Assembly: GCF_003384935.1 (NCBI RefSeq)
Contig: NZ_QTTQ01000009.1
Location: 1,054,001 to 1,118,000, forward strand
DNA: 64,000 nucleotides
Direction of reading: 5' to 3'
Origin: Lutibacter oceani
GTDB taxonomy: Bacteria > Bacteroidota > Bacteroidia > Flavobacteriales > Flavobacteriaceae
Part shown: positions 25,586 to 34,896 of the stretch, piece after piece
Layout: every line of letters begins with the position of its first letter
Numbering within the stretch: the first letter of the stretch is position 1
Position numbers and translations under genes: made by a program
The notes under the pieces: model-generated
Told to the model about the DNA's origin: nothing
The model's input: only the letters and a program-made list of their open reading frames with translations
The model's database searches: none

Positions 25586-26920
25586 ATGAAAAAATTTCCA
25601 AATGCCTTGGTTATTATGATTGGGTTTATCATTCTTTCAACCATTTTAACATATATAATTCCTCAAGGTCAATACGAAAGAGTTACCAACCCAGATACAA
25701 ATCAAATTTCTGTTGTTGAAGGTTCATATAAACCTGTTGACGCAGAACCCGTTTCCATTTTAAAAATGTTTTTATCTATTCCTGAAGGAGTTGTTAGTAG
25801 AGCTAGTTTAATAACACTAATTCTTTTAATAGGTGGTTGTTTTTATGTAATTGAAAAAACAGGAGCTTTAAAAGAAGGAATTACTTTTTTAACAATAAAA
25901 CTTCAAGGAAAAGAAGAAATAATATTGATTATTGTTGCAACTATTTTTTTGGTTGGAGGAGCTATTATGGGGTTACAAGAGGAAATAATTGCCATGATTC
26001 CTGTGTTGTTATATTTAACCTCTCGTTTAGGATACAATGCCTTTGTTGCAATTGCCATAAGTTTTGGTTCAGCTATTTTGGGTGCGGCGTTTAGCCCAAT
26101 GAATCCATTTGCGGTTGTTATTGCTCAAAAAGAAACAGGTTTAGAATTTTTATCGGGAAGCGGATTCAGGTTAATAGTTTTGGCTATTGCTTTTATTGTT
26201 TGGATGTTTATGGTTATAAAATATGCCAATAAAAATAAAATTGAAAAAGTAGTTGAAACCGATGAAATTGTTGAAAAAATTAGCATTAGAAGTGCAATAA
26301 TTTTGTCACTGGTTGGTATGGCCTTTGTTATTTTGGTTATTGGAATGCTGAATTATAATTGGGATTTTAATGAAATGTCTGCAGAATTTTTTGCGCTAGG
26401 AATAATTGTTGGGTTAATTGGAAATTTAGGAGTAAACGGAACTATAGAAACCTATATTGAAGGATTTAAAGAATTGGTTTTTGCGGCTATGATTGTCGGA
26501 TTTGCGAGTAGTATTTCAATAATTTTAAAAGAAGGAATGGTTATAGATTCTATAATTTATGGTTTATTTACTCCAATGCAATATTTGCCAAAAAGTATGG
26601 CGGCTATTTCAATGATGATTTCTCAAGCGGCATTACATTTCCCTGTTACAAGCTATTCAGGTCAAGCTATTTTAACAATGCCAATTTTAGCTCCATTATC
26701 CGATTTAATTGGAATTTCTCGCCAGGTTTGTGTTTTAGCGTATCAATATGGCGCAGTTATGACAGATTTAATTTATCCAACACAAGGTGCACTAATGGCA
26801 ATTATTGCTATAGCAGGAATCTCATTTGATAAATGGTTTAAATTTATTTTAAAATTTGTTTTAACAATATTATTAGTTGGTGCAATTGCTATAGTTGTGG
26901 CAGTTTATATTGGCTTTTAA
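25586..26920 (+). CDS. YfcC-family membrane transporter
   Basis: The 444-residue protein is strongly hydrophobic with about 11-12 membrane segments. It opens with MKKFPNALVIMIGFIILSTILTYIIP, shown here only in part as a signature of the YfcC/DcuC-like group. The signatures GAAFSPMNPFAVVIAQ and HFPVTSYSGQAILTMP support this. Members of the superfamily carry dicarboxylates, basic amino acids or peptides-like acids, and the substrate here is unknown. The downstream GreA-like gene starts 40 bases later on the same strand. Confidence 0.8.
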   Translation: MKKFPNALVIMIGFIILSTILTYIIPQGQYERVTNPDTNQISVVEGSYKPVDAEPVSILKMFLSIPEGVVSRASLITLILLIGGCFYVIEKTGALKEGITFLTIKLQGKEEIILIIVATIFLVGGAIMGLQEEIIAMIPVLLYLTSRLGYNAFVAIAISFGSAILGAAFSPMNPFAVVIAQKETGLEFLSGSGFRLIVLAIAFIVWMFMVIKYANKNKIEKVVETDEIVEKISIRSAIILSLVGMAFVILVIGMLNYNWDFNEMSAEFFALGIIVGLIGNLGVNGTIETYIEGFKELVFAAMIVGFASSISIILKEGMVIDSIIYGLFTPMQYLPKSMAAISMMISQAALHFPVTSYSGQAILTMPILAPLSDLIGISRQVCVLAYQYGAVMTDLIYPTQGALMAIIAIAGISFDKWFKFILKFVLTILLVGAIAIVVAVYIGF

Positions 26921-26960
26921 ATTTTTGATTGAAACTTTATTGCGCTATTTTTACTGCAAA

Positions 26961-27419
26961 ATGATACATACTTTTTTTGAAATAAAACAACAACTATTAA
27001 CTGCCTGTTTTCATTTTGTTGAAAACAAACATAAAACCATTTCCAATAGCATTTCTTCTAACAAAAATGATTTATTTTCTGAAACCAAAAGTTCAGCAGG
27101 TGATAAACATGAAACAGGTAGAGCAATGATTCAATTAGAAATGGAAAAAGCAGGTCAGCAATTGGCTGAAGTTAACTTAATGCAAGAAGTTTTAAACAAA
27201 ATTATTGTGGGCAAAACTTCGGAAATTGTGTGCTTAGGAAGCTTGGTAAAAACCAACAAAGCAACTTATTTTTTAGCAATAAGCGTTGGTAAAGTAGTGG
27301 TTAAGCAACAAGATTATTATGTAGTTTCAGCACAATCTCCCATAGGAAAACAGTTATTAGGAAAAACTGTTGGTGATTTAATACCTTTTAATCAAGCTAT
27401 TATAGTAGAAATTTTATAA
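26961..27419 (+). CDS. GreA/GreB-like C-terminal domain protein
   Basis: With the ATG at 26961 the protein has 152 residues; the longer frame from 26895 runs into the transporter gene and I rejected it. The N-terminal half is helical and carries ETKSSAGDKHETGRAMIQ, which recalls the Gre coiled-coil hairpin turn. The C-terminal half has YYVVSAQSPIGKQLLGKTVGD, closely like the C-terminal SPIGKALLGKKVGD segment of GreA. Such proteins can act on RNA polymerase, but the acidic tip residues of GreA cannot be confirmed here. Flavobacterial homologues have been named 3-oxoacyl-ACP synthase in databases as I recall, which looks wrong. Confidence 0.65.
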   Translation: MIHTFFEIKQQLLTACFHFVENKHKTISNSISSNKNDLFSETKSSAGDKHETGRAMIQLEMEKAGQQLAEVNLMQEVLNKIIVGKTSEIVCLGSLVKTNKATYFLAISVGKVVVKQQDYYVVSAQSPIGKQLLGKTVGDLIPFNQAIIVEIL

Positions 27420-27456
27420 TTATTCAAATAAGATCAATTAATTAATCTTATTTGTT

Positions 27457-27464
27457 TATATTTG
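27457..27464 (+). promoter_or_regulatory. Promoter -7 element of the DUF4143 ATPase
   Basis: TATATTTG fits TAnnTTTG and lies 30 bases before the ATG at 27494. Confidence 0.4.
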
Positions 27465-27493
27465 TAAATAGAATTAATAAAGTAACCTTATTT

Positions 27494-28948
27494 ATGGGTA
27501 GTTTAAAATATTTTTCAAAAGAACAGGTAATTAATAAAATTAAATTTGAAAATCCTTGGTGGAAAACATCTAAAATAGATGAATATTATTCTTCAATGAA
27601 GAAACGACTTTATTTTGACCTTTTTTCGCCTTTAGTTTATGAAAAGAAGGTGAAAAGAGCTGTTGTATTAATGGGACCTAGGAGAGTTGGTAAAACTGTT
27701 ATGCTTTTTCATTTGGTTCAAGATTTAATAAATAATAAAGTTCCTCCAAAAAATATAGTTTATTTATCTATTGAGAATCCAATATATACTGGACTTTCAT
27801 TGGAAGAAATGTTAATTCATTTTTTAGAGATTAATAATAAAGATGCTTCCGAAGATTATTATATAATTTTTGATGAGATTCAATATCTAAAAAATTGGGA
27901 AATACATTTAAAAACTTTAGTTGATAGTTATCATAAAATAAAATTTATAGTATCTGGTTCAGCAGCAGCAGCTTTAAAATTAAAAAGTAATGAATCTGGT
28001 GCGGGAAGATTTACAGATTTTATGTTACCCCCATTAACTTTTCATGAATATATAGATTTAAAAAATTTATCTCATTTAATAAAATTAACAAGTAAAGAAT
28101 GGAAAGGTGTAAAGGGAAATTATTTTCAAACAGATGATATTGAAGAGTTTAATCAACATTTTTTAAATTACATTAATTTTGGTGGATATCCAGAACTTTC
28201 TTTATCAAAAGAAATGCAATCGGATCCAGGAAGGTATATTAGAAGTGATATTATTGATAAAGTTCTTTTAAGAGATTTACCGAGTCTTTATGGTATTCAA
28301 GATGTGCAAGAGCTAAATGCTTTATTTACAACTATTGCTTATAATTCGGGAAATGAATTTACTTATGAACAACTTTCCATAAATTCTGGTGTAGCAAAAA
28401 ATACAATTAAAAAATATATAGAATATTTAGAAGCCGCTTTTTTGATTCGTGTTATTAATAAAATTGATCAAAATGCAAAAAAATTTAAAAGAGCCACTTC
28501 TTTTAAAATTTATTTGACAAATCCATCTTTGAGAGGTGCTTTATTTGCACCTATTGAAAAAGATGATGAATTTATAGGTAATATGGTTGAAACAGCTATT
28601 TTTTCTCAATGGGGTCATAATACCGAATTTACACCTTACTATGCAAGATGGAAAAACGGAGAAGTAGATATTGTTAGGCTTTCAAACGAAAAGCAAAAAC
28701 CAATTTGGGCTGTAGAAATTAAATGGAGTAATCGCTATGTTAAAAGTTTGAATAAGTTATCAAATCTTAAATCATTTTGCAAAAAGAATAATTTGGATAG
28801 AACTTTAGTAACCACACTTAACATTGAAGAAATTAAGGAAGATGATGGTTTAATGTATGATTTTACTCCAAGTAGTCTTTATTGTTATACTGTTGGAAGA
28901 AATGCAGTGGAGAGAAAATTTAATATATCCATGGCTATTACTCATTAA
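27494..28948 (+). CDS. AAA ATPase with DUF4143 domain
   Basis: I chose ATG 27494 over an upstream TTG because a promoter element lies between them. The 484-residue protein has Walker A MGPRRVGKTVM at about 60-70, Walker B IIFDEIQYLKNWE near 120, and a sensor-like VSGSAAAALK. The C-terminal DUF4143 part (about 360-484) has GNMVETAIFSQWG and GEVDIVR...WAVEIKWS, the pattern of a PD-(D/E)xK-like nuclease fold. Such ATPases are common, often accessory, and mostly uncharacterised. A palindromic repeat element follows its stop codon. Confidence 0.85.
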   Translation: MGSLKYFSKEQVINKIKFENPWWKTSKIDEYYSSMKKRLYFDLFSPLVYEKKVKRAVVLMGPRRVGKTVMLFHLVQDLINNKVPPKNIVYLSIENPIYTGLSLEEMLIHFLEINNKDASEDYYIIFDEIQYLKNWEIHLKTLVDSYHKIKFIVSGSAAAALKLKSNESGAGRFTDFMLPPLTFHEYIDLKNLSHLIKLTSKEWKGVKGNYFQTDDIEEFNQHFLNYINFGGYPELSLSKEMQSDPGRYIRSDIIDKVLLRDLPSLYGIQDVQELNALFTTIAYNSGNEFTYEQLSINSGVAKNTIKKYIEYLEAAFLIRVINKIDQNAKKFKRATSFKIYLTNPSLRGALFAPIEKDDEFIGNMVETAIFSQWGHNTEFTPYYARWKNGEVDIVRLSNEKQKPIWAVEIKWSNRYVKSLNKLSNLKSFCKKNNLDRTLVTTLNIEEIKEDDGLMYDFTPSSLYCYTVGRNAVERKFNISMAITH

Positions 28949-29030
28949 AAAAAGCTGTCTAAAAAGTGAATTTTTCATCAACCTGAAACAAGTTCAGAAT
29001 GACGGATTCAATACTTTATAAACAGCCTTT
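28948..29030. repeat. REP-like intergenic palindromic element
   Basis: The element lies between convergent gene ends. Outer arms GCTGTCTAAAAAG (28954-28966) and CTTTATAAACAGC (29014-29026) pair at 11 of 13 positions. The inner palindrome CTGAAACAAGTTCAG (28983-28997) resembles a short repeat common between genes in Bacteroidota, from memory. It could end transcription in both directions. Confidence 0.5.
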
Positions 29031-29044
29031 ATAAATTTAAGAAA

Positions 29045-31186
29045 CTACCCTTTTACGTTTGTTTTACTAGGTAATTCTTTAAAACCCATATTATACAAAG
29101 TAAAACCAAAAATATCGGCATATTGTTCAATGGTTTTTGAAACAGGTGTTCCTGCTCCATGACCTGCATTAGTTTCAATGCGTATTAAAGTTGGGTTTGT
29201 TCCTGCTTGTTTAGCTTGTAATTCAGCAGCAAATTTAAATGAATGTGCCGGTACAACTCTATCATCGTGGTCACCTGTGGTAACCAAAGTAGCTGGATAT
29301 TCAACACCTTCTTTTATATTGTGTACAGGTGAATAAGCTTTTAAATAATCAAACATTTCTTTAGAATCTTCAGAAGTTCCGTAGTCGTATGCCCAACCTG
29401 CGCCAGCAGTAAATGTATGGTAGCGTAGCATATCCATAACACCAACTGCAGGTAAAGCAACTTTCATTAAATCTGGTCTTTGCGTCATAGTTGCGCCTAC
29501 CAATAAACCACCATTTGAGCCACCTCTAATGGCTAAATAATCAGTTGCAGTATAATTATTTTCAATTAAATATTCAGCAGCAGCAATAAAGTCATCAAAA
29601 ACATTTTGCTTTTGCAATTTAGTTCCAGCTTTGTGCCATTCTTTACCATATTCACCACCTCCACGTAAATTTGGAACAGCGTAAATTCCGCCTTGTTCCA
29701 TCCAAACAGCATTTGTTATACTAAAACTTGGAGTTAGGCTAATATTAAATCCACCGTAACCATATAAAATAGTTGGATTTTTACCGTTTAATTCCGTTCC
29801 TTTTTTATAAGATATTATCATTGGAATTTTAGTACCATCTTTTGAAGTATAAAACACTTGGTGTGATTCGTAATTATCTGAATTAAAATCTATTGCAGGT
29901 TTTTTATACAATTCAGAAACTCCTGTTTTAGGAACAAATGAATAAATTGAACCTGGAGTTATGTAATTAGAAAATGAATAATAAATAGTTTCAGCATCCA
30001 TTTTACCACCAAATCCACTAGCTGTTCCAACGCCTGGTAATTCAATTTCACGTACTAAATTTCCATTATAATCGTACTGTTTTACTTGTGAAACGGCATC
30101 AACCATATATTTTGTAAAAATAAATCCACTAGCTTTTGAGGCTGTTAAAACATTTTTTGTTTCAGGAATTAAATCTACCCAATTTTCAGAAGAAGGGCTG
30201 TTTACATTTACTTTAACTATGCGTTTATTTGGAGCGTTTAAATTGGTAACTAATAAAAAGTTTCCATCTTTATGATCTAAAACTGAAGTATCGTACTCAA
30301 AACCTAAAATAATAGGTTTTATTGGGTTATTTAGATTTGATAAATCTTTAAAATACAATTCATTTCCTGATGTGGATTCGGAAGCGCTAATAATTAAATA
30401 GTTTCCATCTTCGGTAACTGAACCTCCAATGTAGCGTCTTTTATCATTTTCACCAAAAATAATATTGTCCTCTTTTTGTGCTGTTCCTAATTTATGATAA
30501 AACAACCGGTGTTGATCCGTTTTAGCTGAAAGCTCACTTCCTTCAGGTTTTTCGTAACTTGAATAAAAGATGCCATCATTGTTTTTCCAAGACATTCCGC
30601 TAAACTTAACATCAATAATAGTGTCTCCCTTAATTTCTTTAGAAACGGCATCCATTATTATAATTTTACGCCAGTCACTTCCTCCTTCAGAAATGGCATA
30701 AGAAACCATACTTCCGTCTTTGGAGAAAGATAAGCCGCCTAAAGATGTGGTTCCATCTTCAGAAAAGGTATTTGGATCTAAAAACACTTCTGGTTCTTCT
30801 TCGCCTTTAAAGCGGTATAGTACATATTGGTTTTGTAAGCCATTATTTTTATAGAAATAAGTATAATCTCCTTCTTTAAAAGGGGAACCTATTTTTTCAT
30901 AATTCCATAATTTTTCTAAACGTTGTTTTAGTTCTTCCCTGTATGGAATTTTAGATAAATAATCGAAAGTAATTTCGTTTTCAGCACGCACCCAAGCTTC
31001 AGTTTCTGAAGACATGTCGTCTTCTAACCAACGGTAAGGGTCTTGTAAGTTTGTTCCAAAATAATTGGTAACGGTATCAACTTTTTTTGTTGTAGGATAT
31101 TTCAATGCAACATTGTTTTGAGTTTCAGTTTTTTTACATGAAATTATAAAAAGACCGATAAGTGTTATTAATAAAATTTTTTTCAT
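29045..31186 (-). CDS. Prolyl oligopeptidase family serine peptidase (S9)
   Basis: The 713-residue protein starts with a lipoprotein-like signal (lipobox ISC near 17). The N-terminal beta-propeller contains [14 protein letters not shown], typical of S9A peptidases. The C-terminal alpha/beta hydrolase has the nucleophile in [11 protein letters not shown], the Asp in GDHDDRVVP and the His in NAGHGAG. It cleaves short peptides after proline, here probably in the periplasm. The gene has its own promoter just downstream of the glnS terminator. Confidence 0.93.
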   Translation of the reverse strand: MKKILLITLIGLFIISCKKTETQNNVALKYPTTKKVDTVTNYFGTNLQDPYRWLEDDMSSETEAWVRAENEITFDYLSKIPYREELKQRLEKLWNYEKIGSPFKEGDYTYFYKNNGLQNQYVLYRFKGEEEPEVFLDPNTFSEDGTTSLGGLSFSKDGSMVSYAISEGGSDWRKIIIMDAVSKEIKGDTIIDVKFSGMSWKNNDGIFYSSYEKPEGSELSAKTDQHRLFYHKLGTAQKEDNIIFGENDKRRYIGGSVTEDGNYLIISASESTSGNELYFKDLSNLNNPIKPIILGFEYDTSVLDHKDGNFLLVTNLNAPNKRIVKVNVNSPSSENWVDLIPETKNVLTASKASGFIFTKYMVDAVSQVKQYDYNGNLVREIELPGVGTASGFGGKMDAETIYYSFSNYITPGSIYSFVPKTGVSELYKKPAIDFNSDNYESHQVFYTSKDGTKIPMIISYKKGTELNGKNPTILYGYGGFNISLTPSFSITNAVWMEQGGIYAVPNLRGGGEYGKEWHKAGTKLQKQNVFDDFIAAAEYLIENNYTATDYLAIRGGSNGGLLVGATMTQRPDLMKVALPAVGVMDMLRYHTFTAGAGWAYDYGTSEDSKEMFDYLKAYSPVHNIKEGVEYPATLVTTGDHDDRVVPAHSFKFAAELQAKQAGTNPTLIRIETNAGHGAGTPVSKTIEQYADIFGFTLYNMGFKELPSKTNVKG

Positions 31187-31208
31187 TGTTGTAGGATTTA
31201 GTAAATAA

Positions 31209-31216
31209 CAAATTTA
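31209..31216 (-). promoter_or_regulatory. Promoter -7 element of the prolyl oligopeptidase gene
   Basis: TAAATTTG on the minus strand fits TAnnTTTG, 22 bases before the start codon and directly after the glnS terminator stem. Confidence 0.5.
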
Positions 31217-31217
31217 A

Positions 31218-31255
31218 CTAAAAAAGACTTATTTGTATGAATAAGTCTTTTTTAG
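31218..31255 (-). terminator. Intrinsic terminator of glnS
   Basis: Perfect 16-bp stem with arms CTAAAAAAGACTTATT (31218-31233) and its complement (31240-31255), loop TGTATG. The A/T run inside the arms works in either direction. Confidence 0.85.
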
Positions 31256-31271
31256 TTTGTGTGTACTTTTT

Positions 31272-32957
31272 TTATTTTTCCATTTTAGCCCAGCTATCTC
31301 TTAAAGATACTGTTCTATTGAAAACTAATTTTTCAGAAGTTGAATCCTTATCAACACAAAAATATCCTAGGCGTTGAAACTGAAATCTATCTAAAATTTT
31401 AGCATTTTTTAAACTAGGTTCTAAAAATGCCTCAATGGTATTTAAAGATTCTGGATTAATAAATTCTTTAAAATCTTTGTCTTTCTGTGCGTCAGGAGCT
31501 TCATTTGTAAATAAACGATCATAAACTCTAACTTCCGCTTTTTCTGCATGCGGAACGGAAACCCAGTGTAAGGTTCCTTTTACTTTACGTTTACTTGCTT
31601 CTGAACCGCTTCCACTTAAAGAATCTTCATCATAGATACAATGTATTTCAGTTACCTCTCCATTTTCATTTTTTACACAACTTTCAGCTTTAATAATGTA
31701 GGCATTTTTTAAACGAACTTCTTTCCCTAATTTTAATCGGAAAAACTTTTTATTTGCTTCCTCTCTAAAGTCTTCTTTTTCGATGTATATTTCTCTACTA
31801 AAAGGTACATTTCTACTACCAAACCCCTCTTCGTAATCATTATAACTGGCATCTAAAAACTCCTCTTTTCCTTCTGGATAATTTGTAATAACAACTTTTA
31901 CAGGATCTAAAACAGCCATTACTCTTGGTGCAGTTTTGTTTAAATGATCTTTTATACAGAATTCTAATAAAGCAACATCAGTAACATTATCTCTTTTTGC
32001 AATTCCAGCAACATCACTAAAATTTCTAATGGATTCTGGAGAATATCCCCTTCTTCTTAAGCCAGAAATTGTTGGCATACGCGGGTCATCCCAACCATTA
32101 ACAACTCCTTCTTCAACCAATTGTAGTAATTTACGTTTACTCATTACGGTATAACTTAAATTTCTACGAGCAAATTCTCGTTGTTTTGGACGTAATTCTA
32201 ATAGAGATGCATCGTATACTTGATCAACATACCAATCGTACAGATCTCTATGAGATTTAAATTCTAAGGTGCAAATTGAGTGTGATATTTGTTCAATATA
32301 ATCCGATTCTCCATGCGTCCAGTCGTACATCGGGTAAATACACCAATCATTTCCAGTTCTATGGTGATGTTTCTTTAAAATACGGTACATAATTGGATCA
32401 CGCATATGCATATTGGTATGTTTCATATCAATTTTTGCACGTAATACATGAGAACCTTCTTCAAAATCTCCATTTTTCATTTTCATGAATAATTCCAGAT
32501 TTTCTTCAATACTTCTATCTCTGTTCGGGCTATTAGTTCCAGGTTCAGTAGGTGTTCCTTTTTGAATTGCCATTTGTTCAGAGGACTGATTGTCAACATA
32601 TGCTTTTCCTTCTTTAATTAGCATAATTGTCCAATCAAATAATTGTTGAAAATAGTCTGAAGAATACAATTCTTTATCCCATTTAAACCCTAACCATTCA
32701 ACATCATGCTTTATAGAATCAACGTATTCTTGTTCTTCTTTAGCAGGATTTGTATCATCAAAACGTAAATTAACGGGTGCATTGTATTTAAGGCCCAATC
32801 CAAAATTTAAACAAATTGAAGCAGCATGGCCAATATGTAAATATCCATTTGGTTCTGGCGGAAATCTAAATCGCAATTTCTCTTTCGGCAATCCATTTGC
32901 CAAATCCTCTTCAATTATTTGTTCAATAAAATTCAGTGATTTTTTTTCTTCATTCAT
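31272..32957 (-). CDS. glnS: Glutaminyl-tRNA synthetase
   Basis: The 561-residue protein has the class I motif PEPNGYLHIGHA near the N-terminus, NLRFDDTNPAKEEQEYV after it, and the KMSKS equivalent VMSKRKLL. The C-terminal anticodon-binding beta-barrels end with FVNRTVSLRDSW-like sequence. It charges tRNA-Gln directly, so this organism would not rely only on the amidotransferase route for Gln. Length is usual for bacterial GlnS. Its promoter is divergent from the zinc-ribbon gene's promoter. Confidence 0.96.
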   Translation of the reverse strand: MNEEKKSLNFIEQIIEEDLANGLPKEKLRFRFPPEPNGYLHIGHAASICLNFGLGLKYNAPVNLRFDDTNPAKEEQEYVDSIKHDVEWLGFKWDKELYSSDYFQQLFDWTIMLIKEGKAYVDNQSSEQMAIQKGTPTEPGTNSPNRDRSIEENLELFMKMKNGDFEEGSHVLRAKIDMKHTNMHMRDPIMYRILKKHHHRTGNDWCIYPMYDWTHGESDYIEQISHSICTLEFKSHRDLYDWYVDQVYDASLLELRPKQREFARRNLSYTVMSKRKLLQLVEEGVVNGWDDPRMPTISGLRRRGYSPESIRNFSDVAGIAKRDNVTDVALLEFCIKDHLNKTAPRVMAVLDPVKVVITNYPEGKEEFLDASYNDYEEGFGSRNVPFSREIYIEKEDFREEANKKFFRLKLGKEVRLKNAYIIKAESCVKNENGEVTEIHCIYDEDSLSGSGSEASKRKVKGTLHWVSVPHAEKAEVRVYDRLFTNEAPDAQKDKDFKEFINPESLNTIEAFLEPSLKNAKILDRFQFQRLGYFCVDKDSTSEKLVFNRTVSLRDSWAKMEK

Positions 32958-32979
32958 AATAACAGAAACTATTAAGCTG

Positions 32980-33009
32980 CAAAAATATCGATTTTTTTTG
33001 GCAATTCAA
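32980..33009 (-). promoter_or_regulatory. Promoter of glnS
   Basis: On the minus strand TTG (33009-33007), 19 bases, then TATTTTTG (32987-32980), close to the Bacteroidota consensus; the start codon is 22 bases further. Confidence 0.55.
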
Positions 33010-33033
33010 CTACAAAACAAACAGACGAATTAC

Positions 33034-33041
33034 TATATTTG
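33034..33041 (+). promoter_or_regulatory. Promoter -7 element of the zinc-ribbon/folB unit
   Basis: TATATTTG fits TAnnTTTG and lies 15 bases before the ATG at 33057. Confidence 0.45.
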
Positions 33042-33056
33042 ATAAAAATAGAATTT

Positions 33057-33272
33057 ATGAGTAATAAACCTTTAAATTATAAGTGCCCTAAGTGCGATAA
33101 TAAAACCTATGAAGTTGGACAAATGAGAGCTACAGGAGGTACTTTATCTAAAATATTTGACATTCAGACTGAAAAATTTTCTTCAGTTACTTGTGAAAGA
33201 TGCAAATATACCGAGTTTTATAAGGCACCAACAAGTTCTTTAAGCAACATATTCGATTTTTTTACTAGTTAA
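33057..33272 (+). CDS. Small zinc-ribbon protein
   Basis: With the ATG at 33057 the product has 71 residues. Two Cys pairs, YKCPKCDNKTYEVG and VTCERCKYTEFY, form a zinc ribbon of the kind found in small nucleic-acid-binding or unknown proteins. No other domain is present. It lies one base before folB, so the two are co-transcribed and possibly translationally coupled. The function is unknown. Confidence 0.8.
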   Translation: MSNKPLNYKCPKCDNKTYEVGQMRATGGTLSKIFDIQTEKFSSVTCERCKYTEFYKAPTSSLSNIFDFFTS

Positions 33273-33273
33273 A

Positions 33274-33636
33274 ATGGGAGTTATAAAAGTTAAAAATATA
33301 CGAGTTTATGCCTATCATGGTTGTTTAGTTGAAGAAGGAAAAATAGGCTCCGATTATAGGGTAGATGTTGCGGTAAAAGCAGATTTATCAAAATCGGCTA
33401 TTTCTGATAATCTTGCTGATACGGTTGATTATGTGCATTTAAATAAGATTGTAAAAGAAGAAATGGCAATACGTTCTAAATTATTAGAGGAAGTTGCAAA
33501 ACGCATTTTAGATAGAATTTTAGCAGAAATATTAATAGTAAAAAAGGCTGAAGTTGCAGTTTCAAAATTAAATCCGCCAATTGGAGGAAATGTTGCGATG
33601 GTTACTATTGAAATGAGTAAAAGTAGAGATAAGTAG
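33274..33636 (+). CDS. folB: Dihydroneopterin aldolase
   Basis: The 120-residue protein is a complete FolB. It starts MGVIKVKNIRVYAYHGCLVEEGKIGSDY-like, holding the conserved tyrosine and glutamate of the active site, followed by ADTVDYVHLNKIV and SKLNPPIGGNV near the C-terminus. It converts dihydroneopterin to hydroxymethyl-dihydropterin in folate synthesis. No other folate gene is nearby. Confidence 0.9.
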   Translation: MGVIKVKNIRVYAYHGCLVEEGKIGSDYRVDVAVKADLSKSAISDNLADTVDYVHLNKIVKEEMAIRSKLLEEVAKRILDRILAEILIVKKAEVAVSKLNPPIGGNVAMVTIEMSKSRDK

Positions 33637-33791
33637 TTTTTTGCTTTTGGACTTTCTATTTTCTACTTTGAAGTTTTACAATTTTCTCACTAAAAAAAGC
33701 AATTAAACAAATTAACAATTAAGCAGTTGCACAATAATTACAAAAAATCTTGCCAACTTATTAAAAATAGTTAAATTTGCAGTCCAATTAA
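33637..33791. other. Spacer before tRNA-Cys
   Basis: AT-rich spacer between folB and the tRNA. I see only the tRNA promoter in it and no coding frame. Confidence 0.5.
33750..33779 (+). promoter_or_regulatory. Promoter of tRNA-Cys
   Basis: TTG (33750-33752), 19 bases, TAAATTTG (33772-33779). Transcription would begin about 6 bases before the tRNA 5' end at 33792. Confidence 0.6.
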
Positions 33792-33862
33792 GGCGTCGTG
33801 GCCGAGTGGCTAGGCTGGGCTCTGCAAAAGCTCCTACAGCGGTTCGAATCCGCTCGACGCCT
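33792..33862 (+). tRNA. tRNA-Cys (GCA)
   Basis: The acceptor stem GGCGTCG pairs with CGACGCC, the D arm contains GCCGAGTGGCTAGGC, and the anticodon stem GGGCT/AGCTC closes the loop CTGCAAA with anticodon GCA. The T arm is GCGG-TTCGAAT-CCGC. CCA is not encoded. Confidence 0.96.
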
Positions 33863-33867
33863 CTGCT

Positions 33868-33897
33868 AAAACCTAAGCAATTTGCTTAGGTTTTTTT
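33868..33897 (+). terminator. Intrinsic terminator of tRNA-Cys
   Basis: AACCTAAGCAA / TTGCTTAGGTT with a minimal loop and a run of seven T, six bases after the tRNA. Confidence 0.85.
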
Positions 33898-33912
33898 GAT
33901 TTATTTAACATA

Positions 33913-33940
33913 TTGTTAAGTATAAATAATTGTATCTTTG
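33913..33940 (+). promoter_or_regulatory. Promoter of the metallo-hydrolase/subtilase unit
   Basis: TTG (33913-33915), 17 bases, TATCTTTG (33933-33940). The 5' leader to ATG 34022 would be about 75 bases, longer than for neighbours. Confidence 0.55.
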
Positions 33941-34021
33941 TAAAACCCATATAATGTAACTGAAAACGATGTAGTACTTATGTTTTAGTTACTATTATAG
34001 TATTGAAAATTTTATAAAAGA

Positions 34022-34882
34022 ATGACAATTTACCCTATTGAAACAGGAAATTTCAAATTAGATGGAGGTGCCATGTTTGGAGTAGTTCCTAAAACTATTT
34101 GGCAGCGTACAAATCCAGCAGATACAAATAATTTAATTGATATGAGTATGCGATGCATGCTTATTGAAGATGGTAACCGACTTATATTAGTTGATAACGG
34201 TACTGGAAACAAACAATCGGATAAGTTTTTCGGGTACTATTACTTTTTTGGAGACTTTTCATTAGATACTTCACTTGCAAAATATGGTTTCCATAGAGAT
34301 GATATTACCGATGTTTTTTTAACTCATCTTCACTTTGATCATTGTGGTGGAAGTATTCAATGGAATAAAGACAAAACTGGTTATGAACCCGCTTTTAAAA
34401 ATGCTAAATTTTGGAGTAATAAAAATCATTGGCAATGGGCTGTTGAACCAAATGTTCGTGAAAAAGCATCGTTTTTAAAAGAGAATATTAATCCAATTGA
34501 AGCTAGTGGGCAATTAAATTTTGTGGATTTACCAACAAATGATTTTGCAACAAATACCAAGCTTGGATTTGATATTTTATTTGCAGATGGACATACGGAA
34601 AAACAAATGATTCCTCATATAAAATACAAAGAAAAAACACTTGTTTTTATGGCAGATTTATTACCAACCGTTGGACACATTCCTTTGCCTTACGTAATGG
34701 GATATGATACACGTCCGTTATTAACTATGGACGAAAAAGCCAAATTCTTAAATATGGCAGCAGATAATAATTATTTCTTGTTTTTAGAACACGATGCAAC
34801 TAATGAATTATGTACTGTAAAACATACCGAAAAAGGAGTACGATTAAACCAAACATATAAATTTAACGAAGTATTTAATTAA
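34022..34882 (+). CDS. Metallo-beta-lactamase fold hydrolase
   Basis: The 286-residue protein is cytoplasmic with a complete metal site: LTHLHFDHCGG, a second His in the ADGHTEKQMIPH region, the bridging Asp in FMADLLPTVGHIPL and a late LEHDA. The layout resembles the quinolone-lactonase-type AHL lactonase group (MBL-fold hydrolases with an N-terminal extension), so lactone or ester hydrolysis is possible. The substrate cannot be read from sequence. The subtilase gene follows after 14 bases. Confidence 0.83.
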   Translation: MTIYPIETGNFKLDGGAMFGVVPKTIWQRTNPADTNNLIDMSMRCMLIEDGNRLILVDNGTGNKQSDKFFGYYYFFGDFSLDTSLAKYGFHRDDITDVFLTHLHFDHCGGSIQWNKDKTGYEPAFKNAKFWSNKNHWQWAVEPNVREKASFLKENINPIEASGQLNFVDLPTNDFATNTKLGFDILFADGHTEKQMIPHIKYKEKTLVFMADLLPTVGHIPLPYVMGYDTRPLLTMDEKAKFLNMAADNNYFLFLEHDATNELCTVKHTEKGVRLNQTYKFNEVFN

Positions 34883-34896
34883 ACAATAAATAGAAA

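Noticed and set aside
26895-26960. Longer Gre-like protein beginning inside the transporter gene
   Set aside because: That start is an overlap artefact; ATG 26961 is after the transporter stop.
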